Positions 20,839-30,099 of a stretch of DNA of 64,000 nucleotides are shown here, in pieces (position 1 is the first letter of the stretch; each line of letters begins with the position of its first letter). A program made the translations under genes and the position numbers. Under the pieces are notes generated by a model. It made no database searches. It was given only the letters and a program-made list of their open reading frames with translations, and had not been told where the DNA came from. The stretch comes from Okeania sp. SIO2C9 (lineage in GTDB: Bacteria > Cyanobacteriota > Cyanobacteriia > Cyanobacteriales > Microcoleaceae): the NCBI RefSeq assembly GCF_010672455.1, contig NZ_JAAHGO010000005.1, positions 64,221 through 128,220 on the forward strand, written 5' to 3'.

Positions 20839-20999
20839 AGTAAGGAAGAAGGAAGAAGGAAGAAGGAAGAAGGCAGAAGGGTTATAGCTGAATTTGAAAA
20901 CGTTTTGGTATTAGTGCTTTGACTCAAGTTCTTATCCATAAATATTCAAATATTTCTTCCTGTTGCTTATTCCCTATTTTCTGGAGATATCTATATATA

Positions 21000-21096
21000 T
21001 CAGGACTTATGCAGTAGAACGTATTTCTGTCATTGCGACCGACAGGGAAGCAATCTCAAACCCTACTTTTTCGTGCTTCGTGCGTAGGTCCTATTA
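21000..21096. repeat. MITE, AGGACTTAYGCA family (copy 1)
   Basis: The left end reads TCAGGACTTATGCAGT and the right end complements to AGGACCTACGCA. The same end sequence flanks the perfect copy at 53194-53288. Core sequences differ, so the two are related mostly by their termini. Confidence 0.6.
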
Positions 21097-21401
21097 TATT
21101 AAACCTAAGTGTTGAGTCTTTATAACGGTTTTCACAAAGGTAAACTACAAAACTTGTGCCCTCTGCTTTTACAGCGGTTTTCAAATTGATTAACCATATC
21201 TTCACACATCAAACCTTGTAGGTATGTTCCATGGAAAGTCCCTACTGTGGTCTACCCAAATGGAAACCGCTATAAGCCAAAATCTCTGTATTTTACAGCG
21301 TATTCCACTTTGATGAGTTACACCTACGCGAGCAAGATGCTCGCACTGATAGGATTGAATTATTAATATCTGTACTTCATATACTTGGAATTTGCTGTAT
21401 G

Positions 21402-21603
21402 TTAATTAGGGTTTGCTGATTAAATCTAAAATAATTACCATATAAAGGTTTTAGTCTTTTTAGGTATTGAAAAAGTACATGGTTTTCAGCTCTTCATGCT
21501 CAAAAAGTTAGCACTTTTAGCGCATAGTTGGGCAAAAAAATTCTCCCCTGCTCCCCCGCTCCCCTACTCCTTAAAAAAGACTTTTTCAGCAAACCCTAAT
21601 TAA
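21402..21603. repeat. MITE, TTAGGGTTTGCTGA family, uninterrupted copy
   Basis: Inverted ends are perfect over 18 bases (TTAATTAGGGTTTGCTGA and its complement). This roughly 200-base copy shows the element's native size. Its core shares AAAAAGTTAG and GTTGGGCA blocks with the other two copies. Confidence 0.8.
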
Positions 21604-21636
21604 AACTTTCTACTCCCTATTTTTTGGAGATATCTT

Positions 21637-23031
21637 ATGAATAACTTTTCCCCTCAAACTGAAAAACTTAATTTCTGGACGAAATTAGCTTATGGTGCTG
21701 GCGATCTAGGTCCGGCAATTTGTGCTAATATCCAGGTATTTTTCTTACTATTTTTCTTTACTAATGTTGCTGGTTTGCCTGCTGGTATTGCGGGTAGTAT
21801 TTTGATGATTGGTAAAATTTCTGATGCTATTAATGACCCGATAATTGGGGTGATGAGCGATCGCACTGTTCATCCTTGGGGGAGACGTTATCCTTGGATG
21901 GTTTTTGGTGCTATTCCTTTTGGGATTTTATTTTTTTTGCAGTGGATAGTTCCTAGTACGAATCAATCTTTTTTATTTTGGTACTATGTGATAATTGCTA
22001 TTTTATTTAATATTGCTTATACGGTTGTTAATCTTCCCTACGCTGCTTTGACTCCAGAGTTAACACAAAATTACCATGAACGAACCAGTTTAAATAGTTT
22101 TAGATTTGCTTTTTCTATTGGTGGTAGTATTCTTTCTTTGGTTCTTGCTCAATTAATTTTTTCTCTTTTCCCAGATAATCCTATTCAACAATATTTAGTG
22201 TTGGGTATTGTCTGTGCAATAATTGCTGTTTTACCTATTTATTGGTGTTTTTTGGGGACTCGTAAACGGACACTTTCTGTTAATAAAAAACAGGAGGAAG
22301 GTAATAATGCTAATTTACCTATTGGTGAACAAATTAAGGTAGCTTTTAGTAATATTCCGTTTTTATTTGTAATTGGAATTTATCTGTGTTCTTGGTTGGG
22401 AGTGCAATTAACTGCTTCGATTTTGCCTTACTTTGTAATTAACTGGATGGGGTTACCAGAAGCGACTTTTCCTCAAGTGGCGATCGCTGTTCAAGGTACT
22501 GCTTTAACTATGTTATTTGTTTGGAGTTTTGTTAGTAAAAAACTGGGGAAAAAAGCTGTTTATTTTATGGGTGTTTGCTTGTGGATAATTGCTCAGGGAG
22601 GGTTGTTTTTTATTCAACCTGGACAGGTTGGTTTAATGTATTCTTTGGCAATAATGGCTGGTTTTGGAGTATCAACTGCTTATTTAGTTCCTTGGTCAAT
22701 GATTCCTGATGTTATTGATTTGGATGAGTTAAATACTGGGCAAAGAAGGGAGGGAATTTTTTATTCTTTTATGGTTTTTTTACAGAAGGTAGGGTTAGCT
22801 ATTGGATTGTTTTTGGTAGGGGTAGCTTTGGATATTGCTGGGTTTATTGAAAGTGTTCCTGGGGAGACTCCACCTATTCAACCGGAGTCTGCACTTTTGG
22901 CAATTCGTGTGGCAATTGGTCCGTTGCCTACTGTGTTTTTAATTGTTGGATTATTGTTGGCTTATTTATATCCTATTACACGGGAAGTACATGATGAAAT
23001 TTTGTTGAAATTGAGAGAAAGAAAAGAATAA
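21637..23031 (+). CDS. GPH-family sugar:cation symporter (MFS, MelB-like)
   Basis: This 464-residue, 12-helix transporter belongs to the glycoside-pentoside-hexuronide:cation symporter family. The N-terminal LAYGAGDLGPAICANIQVFFL, the helix 2-3 loop GKISDAINDPIIGVMSDRT with HPWGRRYPWMVFG, and NLPYAALTPELTQNYHERTSLNSFR are classic MelB-family motifs (Asp residues for cation binding, RxxLN motif). GGAG lies ten bases before the ATG. It probably takes up a sugar or glycoside at the plasma membrane; the substrate cannot be read from sequence. It stands alone. Confidence 0.88.
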   Translation: MNNFSPQTEKLNFWTKLAYGAGDLGPAICANIQVFFLLFFFTNVAGLPAGIAGSILMIGKISDAINDPIIGVMSDRTVHPWGRRYPWMVFGAIPFGILFFLQWIVPSTNQSFLFWYYVIIAILFNIAYTVVNLPYAALTPELTQNYHERTSLNSFRFAFSIGGSILSLVLAQLIFSLFPDNPIQQYLVLGIVCAIIAVLPIYWCFLGTRKRTLSVNKKQEEGNNANLPIGEQIKVAFSNIPFLFVIGIYLCSWLGVQLTASILPYFVINWMGLPEATFPQVAIAVQGTALTMLFVWSFVSKKLGKKAVYFMGVCLWIIAQGGLFFIQPGQVGLMYSLAIMAGFGVSTAYLVPWSMIPDVIDLDELNTGQRREGIFYSFMVFLQKVGLAIGLFLVGVALDIAGFIESVPGETPPIQPESALLAIRVAIGPLPTVFLIVGLLLAYLYPITREVHDEILLKLRERKE

Positions 23032-23097
23032 GAAGGTGTTAGGTGTTAGGTTTTAGGTGGTAGGTGATAGGTTTTAGATTTTAGGTGGAAAGTCTAA

Positions 23098-23216
23098 TAG
23101 ACATCTCTAGAAAAAAGGGAATAGGGAATAGGGAATAGGGAAATAGGTATGGAGGGGGAAATAATTGATGATTTATGCCGATAATTGATTTTATTTTTAA
23201 TTGTTGGAGATGTCTA
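23098..23216. repeat. MITE, TAGACATCTCC family (copy 2)
   Basis: Ends are TAGACATCTCT and GGAGATGTCTA, with one mismatch. The core matches the copy at 10981. Tandem GGGAATA units inside it show how low-complexity sequence grows within these elements. A second partial left end (TAGACATCTGG) follows directly. Confidence 0.75.
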
Positions 23217-23476
23217 ATAGACATCTGGTGACAAATAAATAAACCTTTTAATTATAGCAAGCTTTGGAGATAAAACTTCACCCTAAAAAAACATTTTTTG
23301 TGCCTTTTTAGTCAACATATATTACCGAAAAATTGTGGTCTAAAACCTCTCTTTTTAAAGGGAAAAAAAAAGAGACTATTCCTGATGTCAAGCCTCCTTA
23401 TTGCAGAGGTACTGATAACTGAAATGACCTGTTGCCTACTCCTGCAAAAAATCTATATCTTTTTCGGAGAAGTCTG

Positions 23477-24733
23477 ATGTTAAAACAAGTAACTTTGAAA
23501 AATTGGAAAAGTTTCCGTCATGCTGAGTTATATATTGACCCTTTAACAGTTTTAATTGGTACCAATGCTAGTGGAAAATCTAATGTTGTTGATGCTTTGG
23601 ATTTTTTGAATAGTATTATGCAAGGTACTTCAGTAGAAACGGTATTAACAGGAGATCGCTTTACTCCAGGTATTAGAGGTGGAGTTGAGTGGGCAGTTAG
23701 AAAACCTGAAACAAAATTTAGTTTTCAAGTATTAGTAGATGGCGAAAATGAAGCGGGTGATTATCTTTATAAAATTACTATAGAAACTCAACCTACTATA
23801 CAGGTAATATATGAATCTTTAACTTTGATTGATAGTCAAAAACTCTCAGATAGTAATTCATTTCAGCAACTTTCTTTGATCTCCTCAACTGTGGTACCAG
23901 ACGGGGTAAAGTATAAGCTTTTTGAAGCAGATAAAGAATATATTGAAAAAATTTATCCCAATCCTAATCCTTGGTTGGATAGTTTTACAACACAGATTCC
24001 TTGCTATGGATTTGATAATGTTGATCAAATTATGCTTGCCGAAAGTATAGTACCAAATCTTCTCAAAAAGATTTTTATTTTAAATCCCATACCTTCCCAA
24101 ATGCGGGATTATTCACCCCTATCAAAAAAGTTAGAAAGAGACGGTTCTAATATTGCCGGAGTTTTAGCAGCATTACCAGAAAAACAGAAGGCTGAAGTAG
24201 AGGAATATTTATTAAAATATCTGGCAAAATTACCAGAGGGGGATATGCGAAAAATTTGGGCTGAAACTGTAGGAAGACTAGGTCGCGATGCCATGCTTTA
24301 CTGTGAAGAAATCTGGCATTCTAATCAAGAACCAATGATAGTTGATGCTCGTGGAATGTCAGATGGAACTTTACGATTTTTGGCAATTTTAACAGCTATG
24401 TTAACTCAGCCAGAAGAAAGTTTAATTGTTATAGAAGAAGTAGATAATGGTTTGCATCCTTCTCGTGCTGGATTACTATTACAAATGTTAAGAGAAATTG
24501 GAGAGCAGCGCCAAATTGATGTTTTGGTTACAACTCATAATTCTGCTTTATTAGATGAACTAACTCCAAAATTTATTCCTTTTGTGATGGTAGCTTATCG
24601 AGATAAACAAACTGGAGAAAGTCAGTTAATTCCTTTAGAGGATATTGAAGATTTACCGAAGTTAATGGCATCAGGAACTTTAGGGAAAATTGCTAGTAAG
24701 GGTTTGATTGAGAAAAGTCTCAAAGCAGATTAG
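23477..24733 (+). CDS. ABC/SMC-like AAA ATPase paired with PIN nuclease
   Basis: This 418-residue ATPase is of the RecF/OLD-like (AAA15/AAA21) class. From the chosen ATG, Walker A is GTNASGKSN (28-36), the ABC signature-like GMSDGTLRF is at 293-301, Walker B SLIVIEE with the catalytic Glu is at 315-321, then DNGLHPSR and the switch His in TTHNSALL (354). A long insert (about 80-285) separates the half-sites. GGAGA sits six bases before the ATG; a TTG 45 bases upstream is less likely. It is followed after 5 bases by a PIN-like gene, so it probably forms a two-component conflict system. That role is inference from family and pairing. Confidence 0.85.
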   Translation: MLKQVTLKNWKSFRHAELYIDPLTVLIGTNASGKSNVVDALDFLNSIMQGTSVETVLTGDRFTPGIRGGVEWAVRKPETKFSFQVLVDGENEAGDYLYKITIETQPTIQVIYESLTLIDSQKLSDSNSFQQLSLISSTVVPDGVKYKLFEADKEYIEKIYPNPNPWLDSFTTQIPCYGFDNVDQIMLAESIVPNLLKKIFILNPIPSQMRDYSPLSKKLERDGSNIAGVLAALPEKQKAEVEEYLLKYLAKLPEGDMRKIWAETVGRLGRDAMLYCEEIWHSNQEPMIVDARGMSDGTLRFLAILTAMLTQPEESLIVIEEVDNGLHPSRAGLLLQMLREIGEQRQIDVLVTTHNSALLDELTPKFIPFVMVAYRDKQTGESQLIPLEDIEDLPKLMASGTLGKIASKGLIEKSLKAD

Positions 24734-24738
24734 AAAGT

Positions 24739-25254
24739 ATGAAAAAAGTGCTAATTATTGATACTTCAATTCTCTGTGTTTATTTGGGTATACCTGGGAA
24801 GGAAACTTGTGGGTCTGAAGATAATAAATGGGATAAAGTTAAAGTCTATGAAATCTTGGAAAAAGAGGAGAAAGCAAAGACTATTTTTGTTTTACCTTTA
24901 GCCACAATTATTGAAACAGGTAATCATATTGCTCAAGCAAATAGTAAGCGTTATGAAATAGCTAAAGAGTTAGGAAATTTGATGAAACTAACTGCAGATA
25001 ATCAAACTCCTTGGGCAGCATTTATAGAACAGTCAAAGTTATGGGATACAGAAAATTTGAAGGATTTAGCTGATGAATTTCCGAATTTTGCTAGTCAAGG
25101 ACTTGCATTGGGAGATGCTACAATTAAACGGATTGTTGACTATTATTTTGAGTCAGGAGCTGATGTGGAAATTTTCACTGGGGATAAAAGTTTAAAATCT
25201 TATGAACCCCCAAAACCTGAACTGATTCCTAGACGCAGAAAATACAAAAAATAA
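24739..25254 (+). CDS. PIN-like nuclease, partner of the upstream ATPase
   Basis: This 171-residue protein has the spacing of a PIN-domain nuclease. Acidic candidates are Asp8 (LIIDTSIL), Glu59 (IIETGNHI), Asp126 (LGDATIKRIV) and Asp149 (IFTGDKSL), the usual four metal-binding positions. It is longer than VapC toxins (about 130) and ends in a basic tail, RRRKYKK. It starts 5 bases after the ATPase stop and must be cotranscribed. No VapB-like antitoxin is present, which argues for control by the ATPase instead of a classical toxin-antitoxin pair. Target, RNA or DNA, is unknown. Confidence 0.75.
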   Translation: MKKVLIIDTSILCVYLGIPGKETCGSEDNKWDKVKVYEILEKEEKAKTIFVLPLATIIETGNHIAQANSKRYEIAKELGNLMKLTADNQTPWAAFIEQSKLWDTENLKDLADEFPNFASQGLALGDATIKRIVDYYFESGADVEIFTGDKSLKSYEPPKPELIPRRRKYKK

Positions 25255-25730
25255 AGCAGCAATATTTACATTATTTGTAGATTAATAAGATTTAATTTTT
25301 AGCCATAAGCTATGATAAAACTATCGTCGATCTAATATTATATTCGGTTAAATATTTATAATAAAAAACTGGAACTTTGTAGGTTGGGTTGAGGAAGGAA
25401 ACCCAACAATAATATTGTATTTGTTGGGTTGCGCGATCGCTTAACCCAACCTACTGTATTATAACTGGAACTTTGTAGGTTGTATTGAGGAAGAAAACCC
25501 AACAATAATATTGTATTTGTTGGGTTGCTGAATCAAAGAATGAATCTTTTTTGGCATAGGTAAATCTCATATTTAATACTTTTAACTTGTTTTTTCTCCA
25601 AGCTTACAATTCATCGCACAAATATGTAACACCATCATATTGTATGTTTTTGGTTGCGCTACTGCTTAATCCAACCTATTGTATTATAATAGTTGAAAAA
25701 GTTGGTTTAAAGATTCAGGAGTAAGGATTA
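25255..25730. repeat. Tandem TAGGTTGGGTT...AACCCAAC repeats
   Basis: Two adjacent copies (about 25375-25458 and 25464-25530) share GGAACTTTGTAGGTTG, GAGGAAG, and AACCCAACAATAATATTG. Each can fold through TGGGTT/AACCCA arms, and an eroded third copy lies near 25640-25690. This type of element is widespread in cyanobacteria. No gene is present. Confidence 0.75.
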
Positions 25731-25956
25731 ATGCCAGCTAAAGACTTCTATCACGATATAGTAACAAATGCTTTGATTAAGGATGGATGGATGATTACTA
25801 ATGACCCCTATATTTTGAGTATTGGAAAAAGAGATTTGTTTGTTGATTTGGGAGCTGACAAATTACTTTCTGCTGAAAAGGGTTTGAAAAAAATTGCTGT
25901 GGAGATTAAAAGTTTTACTAGCTTATAGCTAGTGAACGACTTAGAAAAAGCATGAG

Positions 25957-26122
25957 TTCATTAATGGATAATTGATAATGGATAATTGATAATTACCTCT
26001 GGTTAAAACCATTCTTGATTGAATATAAAGAAATATCCTAGGACTTTTTTTTTTCCTTAAAATGGTCGGCTTTAAACCAGAATTATTTAATTATTAATTA
26101 TTAATTATTAATTATTCGGTAA
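25957..26122 (-). repeat. ACCGAA-family element, inverted, inside xisH
   Basis: The right end TTCGGTAA is the complement of the family's TTACCGAA start. Tandem AATTATT units lie beside it, and the left side has TGATAATGGATAA-type repeats and TACCTC. It splits the xisH frame between LEKA and ILYYD. Confidence 0.65.
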
Positions 26123-26211
26123 ATATATTTTATACTACGATATTATACAAGATATTGAACCGGAGCGGTTACTATATTTAGCGATTACAGAAAGTATTTT
26201 AGAGGAGTTTT

Positions 26212-26344
26212 TTACCGAATAATTAAGGTTTAAAGCCTTTCCTTATAAAGGAGAAAAAAGAAAAAATTTTCCCTACCACGTCAATCCTATTATTTTCAAG
26301 GAGAGGTAATTGTTAATTATTAATTATTAATTATTAATTTTTGA
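26212..26344 (+). repeat. ACCGAA-family element inside xisH (second insertion)
   Basis: It starts TTACCGAATAATTAAGGTTT and ends in AGAGGTAATTGTTAATT with tandem ATTATTA units and TTTTTGAA. This short form, about 130 bases, lacks the extra GGCGAGG cassette seen in longer copies. Removing it joins EEFF to NEPIGQ, as in intact XisH proteins. Confidence 0.75.
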
Positions 26345-26426
26345 ATGAACCTATTGGTCAAATATTATTAAAAAATCAAAGGCTGAGTTTAATAACTTTT
26401 GATGCAAAACAGGAGGTTATTTGTGA

Positions 26427-26762
26427 ATAGATACCATAAATAATTATCATCAAATTATTACTAAAATTTTGGGAGAATATGCTAATTTACCCTATGCTCA
26501 CGGTAACTTAGAACGAAAGTTTATTGTTGGTGAAGACCACAAAAACTATTTATTATTAAAAGTAGGATATTTAAAAGGAAAAAGAGTTCATGCTTCTGTG
26601 GTTCACTTGGAAATTATTAATGAGAAAATCTGGATTCACGAAGATGGATTAGAAGATGGAATTGCGTCAGATTTACTTATGGCAGGTATTCCTAAAAATA
26701 AAATTGTATTAGGTTTTCATCCACCGGAAGTGCGACATTTGACAGAATTTGCAGTGAATTAA
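26427..26762 (+). pseudogene. xisI: xisI, start codon lost
   Basis: XisI is the usual partner of XisH. The frame from 26427 reads (I)DTINNYHQIITKILGEYANL and goes on without a break to PKNKIVLGFHPPEVRHLTEFAVN, a full-length XisI of about 112 residues. The expected ATG is ATA, and TGA precedes it in frame. The only start-like codon left is a TTG at 26469 that would drop 14 residues. It overlaps the xisH stop, as in intact operons. With xisH broken, it is probably non-functional, though weak translation from TTG cannot be excluded. Confidence 0.75.
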
Positions 26763-26849
26763 TGGTAGAAGGAAGAAGCAAGAAACAAGAAGCAAGAAGG
26801 AAGAAATTAATATTGAAAAAAAGGAAAAAATGATAGAGATAACTATCTA

Positions 26850-27000
26850 ATATCAAATCCGGTAGCATCGGTGTAATTAGATAGTTAATTTAGGAGTCAG
26901 GAGTCAGTCCTCAGGAGTCAGGAGAAAAGAGAATTTAGAAAGATTTGCTCTTTAGGTGAAGATGAAAATTTTTTTATACCGAATTAAGCGGATTTGATAT
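26850..27000. repeat. MITE, ATATCAAATCCG family
   Basis: Perfect 12-base inverted ends: ATATCAAATCCG at 26850-26861 and CGGATTTGATAT at 26989-27000. The GGTAGCATCGGTG block next to the left end recurs near 34877-34885 and 53310-53323. Tandem AGGAGTCAGG units sit inside. Confidence 0.8.
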
Positions 27001-27661
27001 AAAATCAACTGGAATCTCTATTTGTCAGCATATCCGATCAACTTTTTGTAGCATTCTTTTTTCACCCTTGGTATAACAGGGAATGAATAAATAAACCTTT
27101 GAATACTTTGACCGAATAATTAATAATTAAATAATTATGGTTTAAATACTCCCATTTTATACCAAGTTGAAAAAGAATATGTTTGAATAATAAGTGAGAT
27201 AAAAATATTTCGCAAGAAATTTTCCTTTGACAAAAAAGAGAGTTTACTACCTAAAAACTGGTATTGAAGCAATTCCCATGTGACTCTGTCCTCCTGACTC
27301 CTAAGAAATATCCTAGCTATTTGTAGCAAAAATTTATCAAATTGGTATTAAGGGGAAAAAAAGAAATAACATTTCCTTATATTCAATTCCGTAACGGTTT
27401 TAACCAGAGGTCATTATCAATTATCCATTATCAATTATCCATTAATAAATGAAGAAATACAGACTTTTCGTACAGCTATTTCTTTCTGTTTTTTTTGATT
27501 GGTTGATTAATAATACTAACGTATTTGCCTCTGAATAAAGAGAATTTGGGTGATATTAAAGCTCAAAAGTTGTGTAATATCATGTCCGGATAATCAACGA
27601 TCAAAAAACCTTCTCCCTTTGAAGTTTTCCTTTCCTTCTGCCTTCTGCCTTCTGCCTTCTT
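27001..27661. other. Gene-less repeat spacer
   Basis: It includes a block around 27290-27350 (CCTAAGAAATATCCTAGCTATTTG) that is the reverse complement of 34240-34300, plus ATTATCCATTATCA tandem units and CCTTCTGCCTT units before the next gene's 3' end. A 64-codon frame inside the shared block is not credible. Confidence 0.6.
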
Positions 27662-28342
27662 TTAATCACACTTAACTAAATTACCAGCAGAAACAAACCC
27701 AGATAGAGGAGAAGTAATTTCTACCCACCTACGTTTTTCTCCATTTCGGTCGGGAATTAAACGATAATTTTCCACAAGGGTAAGCTGACTATCAACAGGT
27801 ACTTTTCCTTTATATTCGGAGCGTCTAGTAGCATTTGTCCGTACTGCTAAACCCCGTGGTGCTTTTTTACTATCAATTTGACGACATAAATTTCGATCTA
27901 CTTGTGATGTAGACTCTGTAGGAGATGGTGTTTCTGTAGGCAAATTATCAACAGAATTATTTTGGGTGGAAGGTTCCGTTGAAGTTTCTGTCGCTACTTC
28001 AGAACATTCTATTAAATTATTTTCATTGCCTGGAAAACCTCTAGAAACAAACCCCGAAATAGGAGCAGTAATTTCTACCCAAGTTCGACCTGCTGGACCT
28101 CTAATATTGCGATAACCTTCTATTAATTTTACTTGTTGATTTGCATTTACTGTACCTACTGTGGGAGAGTTTGGAGTTGGTCTTTTTTGAACGATTAAAC
28201 CTTGTTCGTCATTAACTTGACGACATAAACTAGCCGTTTCTTGAGATATTTGAGCTATTTTAATAGTTGTAGCGATCGCTCTTTTGGGAACACCGAGGGC
28301 GATCGTTAATATTAATGTTAGCAATGCCACTGGTTGACGCAT
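27662..28342 (-). CDS. Secreted protein with two bacterial SH3 domains
   Basis: The 226-residue protein has a signal peptide (VALLTLILTIALGVPKRAIA, cleavage near residue 25) and two SH3b domains. The first is at about 39-112 (LCRQVNDEQGLIVQKRPTPNS ... GRTWVEITAPISGFVSRGF). The second is at about 152-226 (LCRQIDSKKAPRGLAVRTNAT ... KRRWVEITSPLSGFVSAGNLVKC). A Ser/Thr-rich linker joins them. SH3b domains usually bind peptidoglycan or other wall polymers, so a periplasmic or wall role is likely. No enzymatic domain is present. It is a single gene convergent with nothing obvious. Confidence 0.87.
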   Translation of the reverse strand: MRQPVALLTLILTIALGVPKRAIATTIKIAQISQETASLCRQVNDEQGLIVQKRPTPNSPTVGTVNANQQVKLIEGYRNIRGPAGRTWVEITAPISGFVSRGFPGNENNLIECSEVATETSTEPSTQNNSVDNLPTETPSPTESTSQVDRNLCRQIDSKKAPRGLAVRTNATRRSEYKGKVPVDSQLTLVENYRLIPDRNGEKRRWVEITSPLSGFVSAGNLVKCD

Positions 28343-28787
28343 ATTTTTGTCAAAATTTAAAAGTCAAAAAAAGTTGATGTAGTTTATCAAATAAATATTA
28401 AATCCAGTAGTGGACTGTTTCACCTAAAATAGTGCGTTAGAATTGTCATTGCGAACGACAGTGAAGCAATCTCTAGTGGATTTCCTATTGCAACATTTAA
28501 TTTGCTTGCTCTAGTCCCCCAATTTTGGGGGATTTAGGGGGTTTGGATATAGCAAATTTCTCAGACAACCTCTAATGCGGATTAGTTGAAAACTTTTGGT
28601 AGGAATTTCCCCCTAAACTTCACTTCAAAAATTATTGGACTGATAACTGATAACTGATAACTGATAACTGATAACTGATAACTGGAATTTGCCCCCCTAG
28701 CCCCCCAACTTTGGGGGGAACAAGAGTCTATTTGCTTGCTCTAGTCCCCCAATTTTGGGGGATTCAGGGGGCAATGCCGATCACTAT
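28343..28787. repeat. Spacer with C/G-hairpin elements and CTGATAA tandem repeat
   Basis: Two copies of the C/G-rich core shared with 676-838 (about 28499-28580 and 28686-28771) flank a run of six or so CTGATAA heptamers (28640-28684). The element nearest the pheS stop could form a strong hairpin on the transcript, but it lacks a U-tract, so I do not call it a terminator. Confidence 0.65.
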
Positions 28788-29789
28788 TTAAAACTGCTGC
28801 AAAAAACGTAAGTCGCTGGCATAAACTCGCCGAATATCATCTATTTGGTGCAAAACCATGGCAAATCTTTCTACGCCAAAACCGGCGGCAAAACCTGTAT
28901 ATTTCTCTGGGTCATAACCTACTGCTTCTAATACGTTGGGGTCTACCATTCCACATCCTAATACTTCTAACCATTTGCCATTCCACTGCAAATCTACTTC
29001 TGCTGAGGGTTCGGTGAATGGGAAATAGCTGGCACGGAAACGAATGGGTAGGTCTCCAAACATTTGTCTGAGGAATTCTTTGATGGTTCCTTTGAGGTCT
29101 GAAAATCTTAGTCCTTCGTCTACTGCTAATAGTTCTAGTTGATGGAATACTGCTGCGTGGGTGGCATCTACTGTGTCCCGTCGATAAACACGACCGGGAG
29201 CTATGACTCGGATAGGGGGTTCGTGGTTTTTCATGTAACGGATCTGGACTGAGGAGGTATGGGTCCGCATTAAGTTACCGTCTGGTAGGTAGAAGGTATC
29301 TTGCATATCTCTAGCAGGGTGGTCTGGTGGTGTGTTTAAGGCTTCAAAGTTGTAGTAGTCGGTTTCCATTTCTGGACCTGTGGCCACTGTGTAGCCTAAG
29401 CCAATGAATATGTCTAGGGCACTGTCTATGAGGTTATTGAGGGGATGGATTTTTCCTTGGGGACGATATACTCCTGGCATGGATACATCGAGGGTTTCGC
29501 CTTGGAGTTTGGCTGCTATTTCTGCTGTTTTGAGGTTTGTCCGCTTTTGGTCTAGGTTGCTCTGGATGGCTTGTTTGACTTGGTTGGCGATCGCTCCTAC
29601 TTTTGGTCGTTCTTCTGGGCTGAGTTTGCCCATGGCTCCGAGGATTTTTGATACTTGGCCTTTTTTGCCTAGGTAGTTAATTCTTAGTTCTTCTAATTTT
29701 TCTAGGTTTTCTGTTGTGGCGATCGCTTCTGTTGCTGTTTGGCGTAGTTCTGTTAGTTGGGTTTCTATTTCTGTCATTTGGGTTGCCAT
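28788..29789 (-). CDS. pheS: Phenylalanyl-tRNA synthetase alpha subunit
   Basis: PheS charges tRNA(Phe) as an alpha2-beta2 complex with PheT, which is not in this window. The 333-residue protein has the N-terminal coiled coil (to about residue 90, ending [17 protein letters not shown]) and the class II catalytic core: motif 2 region [12 protein letters not shown] and [26 protein letters not shown], then [19 protein letters not shown] and motif 3 [18 protein letters not shown]. All substrate-site blocks look intact. Its upstream region, including a good sigma-70 promoter, is duplicated in tandem. Confidence 0.97.
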   Translation of the reverse strand: MATQMTEIETQLTELRQTATEAIATTENLEKLEELRINYLGKKGQVSKILGAMGKLSPEERPKVGAIANQVKQAIQSNLDQKRTNLKTAEIAAKLQGETLDVSMPGVYRPQGKIHPLNNLIDSALDIFIGLGYTVATGPEMETDYYNFEALNTPPDHPARDMQDTFYLPDGNLMRTHTSSVQIRYMKNHEPPIRVIAPGRVYRRDTVDATHAAVFHQLELLAVDEGLRFSDLKGTIKEFLRQMFGDLPIRFRASYFPFTEPSAEVDLQWNGKWLEVLGCGMVDPNVLEAVGYDPEKYTGFAAGFGVERFAMVLHQIDDIRRVYASDLRFLQQF

Positions 29790-29878
29790 GGTTTGTTATT
29801 TTGTTTGTGCTTTACTGTAGAATCTTTTTTAGTTGAATAAATAGTCATGCGTAGGGGCGAGTGACACCCAATATAAGT

Positions 29879-29907
29879 ATTTTATCTGATTTTTTATTAA
29901 AGTTCAA
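29879..29907 (-). promoter_or_regulatory. pheS proximal sigma-70 promoter
   Basis: Read on the minus strand, TTGAAC and TAAAAT are separated by exactly 17 bases, close to consensus -35 and -10. The start codon lies about 90 bases downstream. Confidence 0.6.
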
Positions 29908-30070
29908 CCCGATTTTTGAGTCGGTCGGGCTTTTTTGGGTGCTTCTCAGGATGTCTTTGGTAGGGGTGTTAGCGATAGTATGGTTTGTTATTTTTGTTTG
30001 TGCTTTACTGTAGAATCTTTTTTAGTTGAATAAATAGTCATGCGTAGGGGCGAGTGACACCCAATATAAG

Positions 30071-30099
30071 TATTTTATCTGATTTTTTATTAAAGTTCA
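30071..30099 (-). promoter_or_regulatory. pheS distal duplicated promoter
   Basis: This is the second copy of TTGAAC-17-TAAAAT, 192 bases upstream of the first. Transcripts from it would read through the first copy. The hairpin sequence within the duplication has its U-tract on the other strand, so it should not block them. Confidence 0.5.

Larger units (their letters stand above)
20839..21636. other. Repeat-filled spacer downstream of ndhF4
   Basis: It holds tandem GGAAGAA units (20843-20880), an AGGACTTATGCA element, an inverted pair built on GCGGTTTTC (about 21172-21270) and a TTAGGGTTTGCTGA element. There is no gene where ndhD4 and cupB would be expected. Confidence 0.65.
25731..26430 (+). 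pseudogene. xisH: xisH pseudogene, nonsense codon plus two insertions
   Basis: XisH is an excision-controlling factor with a restriction-endonuclease-like fold, named from the Anabaena fdxN element and common in filamentous cyanobacteria. Residues 1-65 are readable (MPAKDFYHDIVTNALIKDGW, DLFVDLGADK, AVEIKSF), then a TAG near 25926. The frame goes on as LVNDLEKA to an inverted insertion (25957-26122), then ILYYDIIQDIEPERLLYLAI...EEFF, a second insertion (26212-26344), then NEPIGQILLKNQRLSLITFD to a stop at 26428. Joining the pieces gives nearly a full XisH of about 135 residues, so the gene is broken but recent. Confidence 0.88.

Noticed and set aside
27135-27329. 64-codon minus-strand frame
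   Set aside because: It overlaps a block repeated in reverse at about 34240-34300; repeat-derived.
28690-28771. Hairpin next to the pheS stop, considered as a terminator
   Set aside because: It is a copy of a dispersed repeat and has no U-tract on the pheS strand.
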